Position numbers and translations under genes: made by a program
NCBI GenBank assembly: GCA_045603225.1
Contig: JAZULT010000009.1
Coordinates: 5,705-69,704 of the forward strand
Direction: 5' to 3'
From: RGIG9115 sp045603225
Lineage (GTDB): Bacteria > Bacillota > Clostridia > UBA1381
Length of the DNA: 64,000 bases
Notes under the pieces: model-generated
What the model was told of the DNA's origin: nothing
The model's input: only the letters and a program-made list of their open reading frames with translations
The model's database searches: none
In this document: piece after piece, positions 20,201 to 28,400 of the stretch
Numbering within the stretch: position 1 is the stretch's first letter
Layout: the number at the start of each line of letters is the position of its first letter

Positions 20201-20715
20201 AAGGCTCAGCGGATAAGGTTGCATCAACAGTTTCGTATAAAGGCGGAGTTGCAACAATTACTGCTGCTGACAACTGGGAGCCGGGAACATATACAATCCA
20301 TGTAAGCGGAGATGTGCAGAATCTTGGCGGAGTTAAGCTTGGCGATGATTTTGAAGTAGACTTTACTGTTAAAAAAGGTAATGTGGCGGTAACAGTTGAC
20401 GGTATATACAAGGGCGAAACTAAGGTTAGCGGATATGCCGATGTAACAGCAGGAGATGTTGTTACGATTAAGACAACAATAAAGAACGATACAGGTAAGG
20501 CAAAGGAAGCTAAGCTTGTAGTGGCTTATTATAACGAAACAGGCGCTTTGGTTGGTGTATCTGACGGCAAAGCAGAATTTTCTGCAGATGAGGAATCGGC
20601 TAAGGATATCACTTATACCGTTCAGTCATTTGACGATGCTGATAATATGAAATTCTTTATCATTAACGGATATTCTGATTTGTTCCCGTTAGCAGTAAGT
20701 TATCCTTTGAACTGA
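17236..20715 (+). CDS. Secreted metallophosphoesterase between three LamG-like repeats
   Basis: A 1,159-residue exported protein with an unusual domain order. After the signal peptide come two jelly-roll repeats (about 35-235 and 236-437), a calcineurin-like metallophosphoesterase (about 443-700), a third jelly-roll (about 730-935), an SbsA-like Ig domain (to about 1040) and a small beta domain. The catalytic metal ligands are visible: D449 in VGDTQ, D485 in LGDITDGD, N517-H518-D519 in GNHD, H593 in THAYL and H642 in SGHISSE. The jelly-rolls end in the signature FVR.xHFGDxDAxxDNI shared with the protein encoded at 11845. Similarity between repeats 2 and 3 is obvious even in DNA (compare 18028 with 19504). 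The enzyme could remove phosphate from wall polymers, glycans or nucleotides. No SLH module is present. A 70-bp gap with a TATAAT at 17203 precedes it, so extra transcription may start there. Confidence 0.8.
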   Translation: MKKFLSGLISLSMIGTYMVSFATHASAAKYTTISTIFEEDYDGETVTANASGTGEILTDETTGNKYMKMNRGYSTNQFAYTFPAITTGKIAVQFDYMKDAETLDYQSYIALADNNLYETKEYLRLLSTNNYGSKQNKMTAFKTEMISSDSITEAGQWYTFKYVIDMDTHDVSVTLYKKGNTAPMGTLSFEALERSSAGCSDWQETKNEFVRFIHYGDADAYMDNISIKYVYEDPNLIFSEDYDGDEITAPSTGVGTVMTEESGNKYMKMDMTIDGVTDWGATMFAYDFPEVKSGIVNIEFDYMKEEKEPQTYMVLSGTNNWNTKEMLRLMGLFYKSAAFTGFDGTAMLNNAGKTAVLEAGKWYTQKVTLNLDTKEATATVYERGGSEAVGYMHRTKLSDSTGYNGWPATSDGFVRIAHFGDTDACIDNIKITKGEAPKDYAYSMAIVGDTQTLTAKYPDTLAGLYDWIAENAESKNMKWVFGLGDITDGDTDEEWALGKANISKLDGVVPYSVIRGNHDSAEKFKAAFPYSEYADKIDGSMNGDMLNTYQKFTVGDTKYMVVNLDWGAPDAAVAWANEVIEANPNYNVILTTHAYLNSDGTTLDSGDEGAPTNYSSLNNNGDELWNDLVKKHENIVLVLSGHISSETVVATKATGVNGNTVTQMLIDPQTTDQNNVGSGLGLVAMLYFSEDGKNVDVEYYSTLKGGKYLSANQFSMELDTVTLEERALIFSENYENETVTPIAAGAGTVETDASGNKYMKMDMTIDGETDWGKTLFAYDIPEIKDGKISIEYDYMKENKTPQTYFALSGAKTWNTKEMMRLMGVSYNYGVFTTFDGSTTYIKENGQNAALTAGKWYTQKIIIDMETHNVSSAVYEKGSDTPMGGTVYKENLPRMTSNSGGYAGWPMSSDSFVRLVHFGDTDACIDNITIKYVYDDPALDSDSIKIKKADGEEELVWTDVISSAKVIDVDFGTGMYEESMTDEYIYVTKKGSADKVASTVSYKGGVATITAADNWEPGTYTIHVSGDVQNLGGVKLGDDFEVDFTVKKGNVAVTVDGIYKGETKVSGYADVTAGDVVTIKTTIKNDTGKAKEAKLVVAYYNETGALVGVSDGKAEFSADEESAKDITYTVQSFDDADNMKFFIINGYSDLFPLAVSYPLN

Positions 20716-20739
20716 TAGTTTTCGGAAGGGGAAAATGCA

Positions 20740-22656
20740 ATGTATAAAATTACTATACCTACAGTAGTCACCAACGGACATTTTAACCGCGAAAAGACGC
20801 TTAACGAGATAAAAAGGTGCGGTGCAGAGCGAATTGCAATTGCAATTGACAGAGAAATGGACTTTACATTTTCTTCACCGGAAAACTTAAAGCTTATATC
20901 GGAGCTTATTTCTTACTATAAAGAAAATGGACTTGAAACACTTGTATGGCTCGGTGAAACGTTCGGTCATGCCGGAAGCCCGGCGACCGGCGGTTTGCCG
21001 TATACAAATATAATATTTATGGAACGCGGGGATATCAGTGCGTTTTGTCCTCTTGATAAATCGTTTAAAGCTGATTTTTGTACATGGGTTAAAGCTATAG
21101 CAGAATGCGGTGCCGATATGATTATGCTTGACGATGATTTCAGACAGGGGTACAGAGGCGGTATCGGATGCTTCTGTGACTTGCATATGGAGGCTGTTGA
21201 AAAGGAAACAGGCGAGAAAATAGCCTTTGAAGATTTGAAAAATAAAATTTTTGAAGGCGGAGCGAATAAATACAGAGATGCGTGGATGAAGGTTCAGCGA
21301 AATGCTATGAACAGCTTTGCAAAAGCACTGCGAGATGCTCTCGATGAGGTTAATCCTGATGCAAGACTGGGATTTTGCGTATCTCCCGGCATGTGGGACT
21401 GTGAAGGAACAGATGTAATTGAGCTTGCTAAGATTCTGGCAGGTAATACGAGACCTTTTATAAGACCTTGCGGTGCACCGTACTGGACATACAACAGAAA
21501 CAACCACACTCTTGGTGAGGTAATAGAATATCAGAGAATGCAGGCAGAGTGGTGCAGGGAGCATGATATAGAGATATTTTCGGAAGGAGATACATATCCG
21601 AGACCAAGATGTGAAACCCCTGCATCTTACCTGGAATGTTACGATACGGCACTGAGAGCGGACGGAATGTCTGACGGTATTTTAAAATATGCTCTTGACT
21701 ATGTATCTGATGCTGATTACGAAACAGGATATATAGATGCGGCAGTGGCAAATAAAGAGCTGTATAAAAAGATTGATATGCTGTTCTCGGACAGAAAAGC
21801 TGTAGGAGTACGTCCTTTTAATGTTATTCATCAGGTGAAAAATGCGAAGCTTGATTCGAATGAGTCGGGATTCCTTGATAATGTGCAGAATTATATATTT
21901 TCACCTGAGATTCGTTTGGCTGTGTTTAACGCACTTCCCATAACATACGAAAAAGGTAATGTGAATATCATATTCGGAGAAAATGCAAAATATATCACGG
22001 AAGATGAGCTTAAATACGGAAATATAATAGATATTAAGGCCGCAGAAATTCTTGTGGACAGAGGTATAGATGTCGGGATTGAGTCAATTTCTGCCGGGGA
22101 TGGATATACGCAGGCGGGATTTACCGACGTTCCTAATGAGTATTTTATTGATGAGGACGAATTTGTACGTCTGTCAGCGCTCAGACTTTTTTATCCGAAG
22201 CATAAAAAGAATGTGAGAATGCTCACTGAATACCATACAAAAACCACTAAAGCATCAGGTGTTTTTGAATATGAAAATAAAGACGGCATCAGATTTCTGG
22301 TATTTCCGTTTGATGCCGTCAAGGCAAGAGAGTCTAATGCTACAGGCTGGTTTGATTCGTATTCAAGAAGACGTCAGCTTGTAAAGAGTATACAATGGCT
22401 TCAGAATAAACCGGTTAAGGTATATGCTGACGGAAATTATCCGAGACTTTATGTTCAGGCTAAGGAAAATGAAGCAGGTCTTTCTGTAGGACTCTGGAAC
22501 TTGTTCGGAGATAAAATACAAAATGCAAAAATCAAAGCGGAATGTGACGGTGATGTTGATTTTATCAACTGTACCGGGCACAGGGAAGATAATACTATAA
22601 TAATAGATTCGGTTATTTATCCTTTTGAATTTGCAGGCTTTGAAATTAAAAAATAA
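20740..22656 (+). CDS. Cytoplasmic TIM-barrel protein, putative glycoside hydrolase
   Basis: A 638-residue protein without a signal peptide, unlike the five genes before it, so it should act inside the cell on imported products. The N-terminal ~380 residues look like an (alpha/beta)8 barrel: RIAIAIDREMDF, ETLVWLGETFGH, MIMLDDDFRQGYRGG, RLGFCVSPGMWDC, EIFSEGDTYPRPR. Acidic residues sit at predicted strand ends (DDD around 130 and SEGDTYPRP around 285), the arrangement seen in GH-A-like hydrolases. A beta-rich C-terminal half includes a glutamine-amidotransferase-like portion and a final sandwich, reminiscent of GH42-type architecture. I do not recognise the exact family. It is the last gene of the PocR-linked cluster, 24 bp after the metallophosphoesterase gene, and a repeat element follows. 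Confidence 0.6.
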   Translation: MYKITIPTVVTNGHFNREKTLNEIKRCGAERIAIAIDREMDFTFSSPENLKLISELISYYKENGLETLVWLGETFGHAGSPATGGLPYTNIIFMERGDISAFCPLDKSFKADFCTWVKAIAECGADMIMLDDDFRQGYRGGIGCFCDLHMEAVEKETGEKIAFEDLKNKIFEGGANKYRDAWMKVQRNAMNSFAKALRDALDEVNPDARLGFCVSPGMWDCEGTDVIELAKILAGNTRPFIRPCGAPYWTYNRNNHTLGEVIEYQRMQAEWCREHDIEIFSEGDTYPRPRCETPASYLECYDTALRADGMSDGILKYALDYVSDADYETGYIDAAVANKELYKKIDMLFSDRKAVGVRPFNVIHQVKNAKLDSNESGFLDNVQNYIFSPEIRLAVFNALPITYEKGNVNIIFGENAKYITEDELKYGNIIDIKAAEILVDRGIDVGIESISAGDGYTQAGFTDVPNEYFIDEDEFVRLSALRLFYPKHKKNVRMLTEYHTKTTKASGVFEYENKDGIRFLVFPFDAVKARESNATGWFDSYSRRRQLVKSIQWLQNKPVKVYADGNYPRLYVQAKENEAGLSVGLWNLFGDKIQNAKIKAECDGDVDFINCTGHREDNTIIIDSVIYPFEFAGFEIKK

Positions 22657-22689
22657 ATTGTAATTTAGCGCTTTGTTCGGAATGTATAA

Positions 22690-22851
22690 AAGGCTTCTCC
22701 TTGAGGAGAAGCTCCGCGAATGCGGTGATGAGGTGTAGCTGCTTTAGCAGCGTTAGAAATAGAATAATTACTGTATTTTAGTGACGGAACTAAAGTTCCT
22801 ACACCTCATCCGTCAGCAAAGCTGACACCTTCCCCTCGAGGGGAAGGCTTT
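22690..22851. repeat. Intergenic inverted-repeat element (MITE-like)
   Basis: A ~160-bp element lies between two convergent genes. Its ends are imperfect inverted copies: the left end contains GGTGATGAGGTGTAG and the reverse complement of the right end contains GGATGAGGTGTAG. Each end also folds on its own (CTTCTCCTTGAGGAGAAG; CCTTCCCCTCGAGGGGAAGG). Elements with the phrases CACCTCATCCGTC and ACCTTCCCCTCGAGGGGAAGG are, from general knowledge, dispersed in many Clostridia genomes. It could be a non-autonomous mobile element and may double as a bidirectional terminator. Confidence 0.75.
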
Positions 22852-22885
22852 CTGCAATACACCGATAAATTACAGTTTACTATAC

Positions 22886-24154
22886 TTAAAACATAATCTG
22901 CATTATAAAATTATTATCTTTTACTTTAAATTCATAAAAAGCATTATATTTATTGCAGAAAGCAACTATGGAGCGTGTACCCAATCCGTGTCCCGGTTGT
23001 CGGCTGATTGGTATACCGTCACTGTCAAATTCAACGTTTCCGTCGAAGTTATTACTTATCTGAATCATGAACTGTGGTTTTGCGATAATTTTAATGTCAA
23101 TCACTCTGTCGCTTAATTCTGTTTTTTCGCAGGCGTTTGTAGCATTTTCAATGGCGTTTGCAAGTAATGTTGCCAGCTCTGCGTCGCTTCCGGGGAGATT
23201 ATCCGGGAGATGAATAGCGGTTTTAACTTTAATACCTTTGTTTTCAGCTTTATGCAGATATGATGATAAAACAGCATCAAGAACTGCATTTTCACAGTAT
23301 TTTTTCACTTTTGTTTCGTCTAACAATTCATTGTATTTTGAAATTGTAGCAAGAAGCTCGTCATATTTTTTTGTTTCAATCATTCTGGAAATAGTCTGCA
23401 GTTTATGACGAAAATCATGTCTTTCTTTTTTAAAATTATCATTGGCTGCGGAATATTCTTCAACGCGTTTTTTTATTTCCGAAACCTGAAGCATTAATAT
23501 GTTTTCCTGTTCCTTGCTTCTGTAAATTTTTTGCTGATGCCTTAATGTGTTAAATATATTAATGTATGAAATCGGCATTAATGCAAGCAGAATTACAAAA
23601 GCAGGAAGATATTCGGGGCGTTTTGTTATTATGACAGGATGGCTCATTGACAGGGAGATTGATATATAGAACATTACTCCTATGCAGGCAAATATGGTCC
23701 AGCCTTTATTTACTTCACTCTGAATATCATGGTATATTGCTTTGAATTTTTTGTGTATGAATAATTCAAGCAGAGGATAGGCGATGAGCCTTGTGACAAA
23801 CATGAAGACATATCCGGGGATGTAGAGGTCTATAATATTTGTTATATATACAATTTCAAGAACGATTGTATCTACCATACAGAAGGTAAAAATAAACCGT
23901 CCGTCACGGTACTTTGCAAGTATCCAGAAGAAAATAAAGCTTGGCAAGCTCAGCGTGACGAGCATAAGCTTTGAGTAGACATCTGTACCGTAAAAAATAA
24001 AAAGTAAAAAATTTAAAAGAATAAGCGGAGTCATTGCGGTCAATGTCAGAGTCATTGTTCTCTTTTTCGGGTACCTGGAATCAAACAAAAACAGGAACAT
24101 AATAAGTGTATGTATGAATGACCACATAAGCGAAATATCACGTAAAACTGTCAT
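22886..24154 (-). CDS. AgrC-like sensor histidine kinase (GHKL type)
   Basis: A 422-residue membrane kinase. The N-terminal ~200 residues contain about six hydrophobic segments. A cytoplasmic linker carries the phosphoacceptor motif KKERHDFRHKLQ (H246, the HD-F-RH form of the HPK10/AgrC class). A GHKL ATPase domain follows, with the N-box LATLLANAIENATNACEK and G-box GHGLGTRSIVAFCNKYN. In this class the membrane part usually senses a peptide or a cell-envelope signal. No AgrB or precursor peptide gene is visible nearby, so the signal is unknown. It overlaps the response regulator by 4 nt, so the two are translationally coupled. The convergent repeat element lies just downstream. Confidence 0.9.
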   Translation of the reverse strand: MTVLRDISLMWSFIHTLIMFLFLFDSRYPKKRTMTLTLTAMTPLILLNFLLFIFYGTDVYSKLMLVTLSLPSFIFFWILAKYRDGRFIFTFCMVDTIVLEIVYITNIIDLYIPGYVFMFVTRLIAYPLLELFIHKKFKAIYHDIQSEVNKGWTIFACIGVMFYISISLSMSHPVIITKRPEYLPAFVILLALMPISYINIFNTLRHQQKIYRSKEQENILMLQVSEIKKRVEEYSAANDNFKKERHDFRHKLQTISRMIETKKYDELLATISKYNELLDETKVKKYCENAVLDAVLSSYLHKAENKGIKVKTAIHLPDNLPGSDAELATLLANAIENATNACEKTELSDRVIDIKIIAKPQFMIQISNNFDGNVEFDSDGIPISRQPGHGLGTRSIVAFCNKYNAFYEFKVKDNNFIMQIMF

Positions 24155-24891
24155 ATGCTTTTTACCTCACTGAAGCAGAAATCCGCCCACGCATTGCGTA
24201 CAACGCGGCAAAGCTTTTTCCCTGCTGTAATTTTTTCTTTGTTAGTAAAAATAATTGCTTCGTTTTCAACTTCTGTTATGTAGTGCATATTAAGAAGAAG
24301 ACTTTTTCCGCAGAAAACAAAACGTTCATCGGCAACAAGCTCCTTGAGTGTATCACTGAAGCTTGTTCGCACATAAATACTTTCAATAATTCTGCCGTCT
24401 TTCAGATGATAGAATATTGCTCTTCCGGAATGTTCGGCATACAGAATGCTGTTAAAGTTGATTTTTATGCTTCTGTCTTTTGCTTTTACAAGAATATATT
24501 TTTCTGTTTTATCTGTAACCTCTTGTATCACTTTGTCCAGAACCAATATAAAATCATTATCTGTAATCGGTTTCAGTATGTAATCGTATGCACTTACTTT
24601 ATAAGACTCGATTGCAAACTCATCACTTGTGGTCAGGTATATTATTTTTTCGTTAAACCCGTTATCACGAAGGGTTTTTCCGAGCTCAATCCCGTTCATT
24701 CCCGGCATTATTATATCGAGAAAATATATGTCAAATTCTTTGCCTTTATTAACCGATTCCAGTAATTGCTCCGCATGAGTGAATACATCAACAGAAATTT
24801 CCTTGTCTTTGTTATCTTCAGCATAACGTTTTGTTAATTCTGAAAGTTGTTCTCTGTAATATACTTCATCGTCGCATATTGCTATTTTCAT
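24151..24891 (-). CDS. LytTR-family response regulator (AgrA-like)
   Basis: A 246-residue response regulator. The receiver domain (1-125) has acidic pocket D7/D8, phosphoacceptor D59 in YFLDIIMPG and K107 in YILKPI. The LytTR DNA-binding domain occupies about 140-246. The start at 24891 is preferred over an ATG six bases earlier because it gives the canonical MKIAICDDE N-terminus and a seven-base spacing from GAGGTG. Partner of the kinase encoded next to it. It diverges from the operon with the giant von Willebrand A/SLH protein, and a pair of TTCGCAAA direct repeats 21 bp apart lies between them, the geometry LytTR proteins use. Self-regulation and activation of the neighbour are both plausible. 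Confidence 0.92.
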   Translation of the reverse strand: MKIAICDDEVYYREQLSELTKRYAEDNKDKEISVDVFTHAEQLLESVNKGKEFDIYFLDIIMPGMNGIELGKTLRDNGFNEKIIYLTTSDEFAIESYKVSAYDYILKPITDNDFILVLDKVIQEVTDKTEKYILVKAKDRSIKINFNSILYAEHSGRAIFYHLKDGRIIESIYVRTSFSDTLKELVADERFVFCGKSLLLNMHYITEVENEAIIFTNKEKITAGKKLCRVVRNAWADFCFSEVKSI

Positions 24892-24912
24892 GGACATTCA
24901 CCTCGCAACTAT

Positions 24913-24941
24913 ATCATATCATATTAATGGTAAAAAATCAA
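24913..24941 (-). promoter_or_regulatory. Promoter of the two-component operon
   Basis: On the minus strand TTGATT (complement of 24936-24941) and TATGAT (complement of 24913-24918) are 17 bp apart, about 20 nt before the response regulator start. A TTGACA nearer 24954-24959 is too far from this -10 for standard spacing. Confidence 0.6.
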
Positions 24942-24961
24942 TGTTTTTTGAATGTCAATTC

Positions 24962-25021
24962 TTCGCAAAAATGGTTCAATTTTTCGCAAACGGTAACAAA
25001 TGTGAAATTATTTGGTAAAAT
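24962..25021 (+). promoter_or_regulatory. Predicted LytTR binding site and promoter of the vWA operon
   Basis: TTCGCAAA occurs at 24962-24969 and again at 24983-24990, a direct repeat with 21-bp periodicity (two helical turns, 13-bp gap). TAAAAT at 25016-25021 is a -10 candidate. With 17-bp spacing the -35 would fall at 24993-24998, which has no match to TTGACA. A weak -35 directly behind a tandem LytTR-like site is the arrangement of an activator-dependent promoter. The core differs from the AgrA consensus, so the call rests on geometry and position. Confidence 0.5.
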
Positions 25022-25059
25022 TTAAACAAGATATAAACTTGCATGAAAGGAGAGCAAAG

Positions 25060-25449
25060 ATGAATTTCAGCGAAGAAGCTTTGAAAAAAAAGAAAAGCAT
25101 TGAGCTTATGAAAGATATCCGCATTGCAATTTGCGGTGATTTGCCGTCCGCCTGTAAGACGCTCAGGGATATGGGCGTTTCGCATATCGACAAGTATGAC
25201 GATGCTCTTGATGCCTGTTTTAAATTAAGAAGCGGTGAGGAATATCACCTGATTCTTGTGTATGCTCCGCAGGGCGAAGGGTTGGATGCGGATATGCCTT
25301 ATAAGATGACATGCGATGATGAATGGAAAAAAATTCCGGTGAAGCTGCTTAATGAACCGGCTTGCAAAAGTGCACTGTTTGAACTCGAATCAACAGTCCG
25401 GACAATTGCAAAGGAACGGATGGAATATTTAAGTGAAGATTGCGGATAA
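25060..25449 (+). CDS. Small cytoplasmic protein of unknown function
   Basis: A 129-residue protein with no signal peptide. The start at 25060 follows AAAGGAGAG by five bases; an upstream in-frame ATG lacks a ribosome binding site. The core (DIRIAICGDLPSACKTL, then YHLILVYAPQGEG) has the strand-helix-strand rhythm of a receiver or Rossmann-like fold but lacks a phosphoacceptor aspartate. It is the first gene of the operon for the giant adhesin (21 bp to the next start). A small receiver-like gene also opens the SPFH/SLH cluster at 46490, so both surface-protein operons begin with a similar-sized soluble protein. Function unknown. Confidence 0.6.
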   Translation: MNFSEEALKKKKSIELMKDIRIAICGDLPSACKTLRDMGVSHIDKYDDALDACFKLRSGEEYHLILVYAPQGEGLDADMPYKMTCDDEWKKIPVKLLNEPACKSALFELESTVRTIAKERMEYLSEDCG

Positions 25450-25470
25450 AAAAAGAAAGGAATGATATGT

Positions 25471-28400
25471 ATGAAAATCAAGAAAATTTTGGCATCAGTA
25501 GTTGCAATGGCAATGAGTGCGTCTCTTGTACCTGTATCAACTATTGCTGCAGGAGAGACGACAAATGGTACGACAGCGGAAGACCCTGTTAAGCTTGAGA
25601 AGACGCTTATAGAAACAGTAGAAGGAATGCCTAATGAGCTGAGACTTGAGGCGTATGTTACAGGTTCGCTTGAGAAAAGTGAAAACAGTGTGCCGACAGA
25701 TATTGTACTTGTACTCGACCAGTCCGGCTCAATGGACGATAAAGTCACCAGTACTGATGCTGACGGAAACAGCACAACACAGACTAAGCTTGCAACCATG
25801 AAAGAAGCTGTTAAGATATTCACAACTAACGTTCAGAAGATGAACACCGGCGGTGATGGTTCGGATTACAGAGTGGCTATTGTCGGATTTGCAAGTGAGA
25901 ATTCAAATACGGAGATTCTTACCACAGAACCTGTAAGAACATATTCCTATCTTGAAAATAACCCTCAGTACAGTTATATTCCGGTTGATTCATCGGAATT
26001 GGATAGAGGAAATGTATACTATATTGAATCGGGAACAGGATACGAAAGTATAGAATATTATGAATATTTGCTGGCAAGTTACGGTTGGTATACTGACGGT
26101 GGTCGTTACAGCGGCGGAAGCCTTATAGAAGTTTCTTCGACAGCTGTTTATGAACGTATCGTTACAGGGCCGTCAGCTTTATACGGTGGAGCTTTTGTAA
26201 ACTGTACAGCTGCGGAGATTTCTGAAAACGGAAGAATCTATGAAGCTATAGAGGCGCTTGACGGAAACGGTGCAACGAGAACCGACCTTGGTATGGAGAT
26301 GGCTGAAAAAATATTTGAAACGCAGCCTGAAGGTACATATGATGTCAGAAAGAAAATTGTAGTAGTTCTTACCGACGGTGTACCTACTACAAGCAGCGAT
26401 TTCAGCGGCACTGTTGCAAATAATGCTATCAGTTATGCGAAGGGAATGAAGGATAAAGAAACGCAGGTATTCTCACTCTATTTCGGAACACCGAGTGAGA
26501 ATTCCGTAAACTTCATGCAGGGTATGTCAAGTAACTATCCGGATGCGACGGCATACACTGAGCTTGGAACACAGGCAGCGACAACATACTATTCCGCTCA
26601 TAATAATTCATCTGCCATTACAGATGTATTCAATGAAATTGTATATTCTATTGCGGCAGATGTAAATCTTGATGAAAAAGCTGTTCTTCAGGACGAGCTT
26701 ACAAAGTATTTCAAGCTTCCCGATAATGCTACGGGAGATAGAGAAGACCAGATAAGAGTTTATACAAGTGATAGACTAGTTGATGGATGGGGCGAGGAAA
26801 AGCTTTTTGAAAACGCAGTTGTTAAAATCAGCGAAGATGGAAAAACAATCAATGTCAGCGGATTTGATTATGCGCATTACTGTGTAACAACCGAATCGAA
26901 ATCCGAAACGCACGAAGACTACGGTAAAAAGCTTGTTGTATATATTCCGATAGTTGCTGATGAAAACAGCGGAACAATCGGTGGTTACCTTCCTACAAAC
27001 GTACACGCAGGCGTATATGAAGACGATGTAGCTGTAGAAGCTGAAACCACAGCTGTAGGTAAGGCTGATGACGTTGGAATGGGATATGTAATGGAGAATG
27101 ATGAATTCTTTGCTCATATCGGAACCGATAACAGTTATGTTTTCAATTTCAATGCCGAAAATATGAAGCCTATTCTTGACGAGATGCTTGTTACAAAACC
27201 TGACGGTGAAAACAATGAAGGTGTAAAGATTGAGTACAGAATTTATGATACAAATAACACAACCGAAGGAGCGGCAAATGATGATACGCTTATTGCAAAG
27301 CTTGTCGTGGAGGCAGGCGACAACGTTGACGTTACCGATATAAACAACTGGACGTTTGAGGAAGGTATGGATTCATCAACAATTACTGTTGATGACGGTA
27401 AAAACTCAGCAAATAAGATATTCCTTATTGCGTGTCGTACATATAACATTAATCCGAAATATGAGAATAACCCGGTTTATAATCTTACATACGGTCTTCT
27501 CAATGTGACGGTTATAAATGAAGATGTTCATATTGTCGGTGGTGTAATAGACGATGGTGGTGTCATATCAGTTCCTGACGGTTCAGCCGGAACACTTACA
27601 CATGATATGAGCCAAGTGGCAGTGGGATACACAGAGGAAATAGTTGAAGGCGAAGATTCTGCTGTTATGACTTTCGCTTTGAGAGAAGGTTATGTGTTCA
27701 GAAGAATTATTGAAAAGACTTCGGTAAACGGACCACTTGATACTTCAAAAGTTCTTTATGATATAGAAACAGGCGAGAATAATGTTAATTTTGAATCAGA
27801 CGGTACATACAAGTATCAGATTCAGAAAGCAACCGGAGGTCAGGTTGTTGAGGTTTATACGCAGCCTGAGAAATTTGCACTTACAACAAAGAGTGATGAG
27901 AACAGTCTTATTATAGACAGTACCACTTATGATTACAGTAGTACCGAAAAGCTGAAAGTTCCTTTCTCAGCAAAGGAAGGTTACAGTATAACATCAATAA
28001 AATGGGGTGAGACAGAAGATACAGCTATTGAGCTTGCAGGAAAAACTTCTGAAGAAATTGAAGCACTTGGTGTTGATGTAATTGATGCAGTTACCGCTGA
28101 AGGTTATGATGCACAGGGAAATAAAAAGACTATTGTTATACAGGGCGAGGTTGCAGTTCCGAGAACTCATGATAACTATGTTTCGGTAGTATCATCTCCG
28201 ATAAACTATAAGCTTACATACAAGCAGTATAAGCAGGTATACAACAATAATATAACAACATATGAGCCTTACGGTGAAGATGTAACACATATTGTTCCGT
28301 ATAATGAAAGTCTGGTAGCTGTACCTGTGGAATCAGGGACGGAAAAAGATATTGACGGTTCAAACTACACATTAAACGGCTGGTTCAAGAATCATCCGAA

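Noticed and set aside
20887..21564. 225-codon minus-strand frame inside the TIM-barrel gene
   Set aside because: Antisense shadow of a clear coding frame; no ribosome binding site or domain.
22886..24891. Complete agr quorum-sensing system
   Set aside because: Kinase and regulator fit, but no AgrB protease or AgrD peptide gene could be found nearby on either strand.
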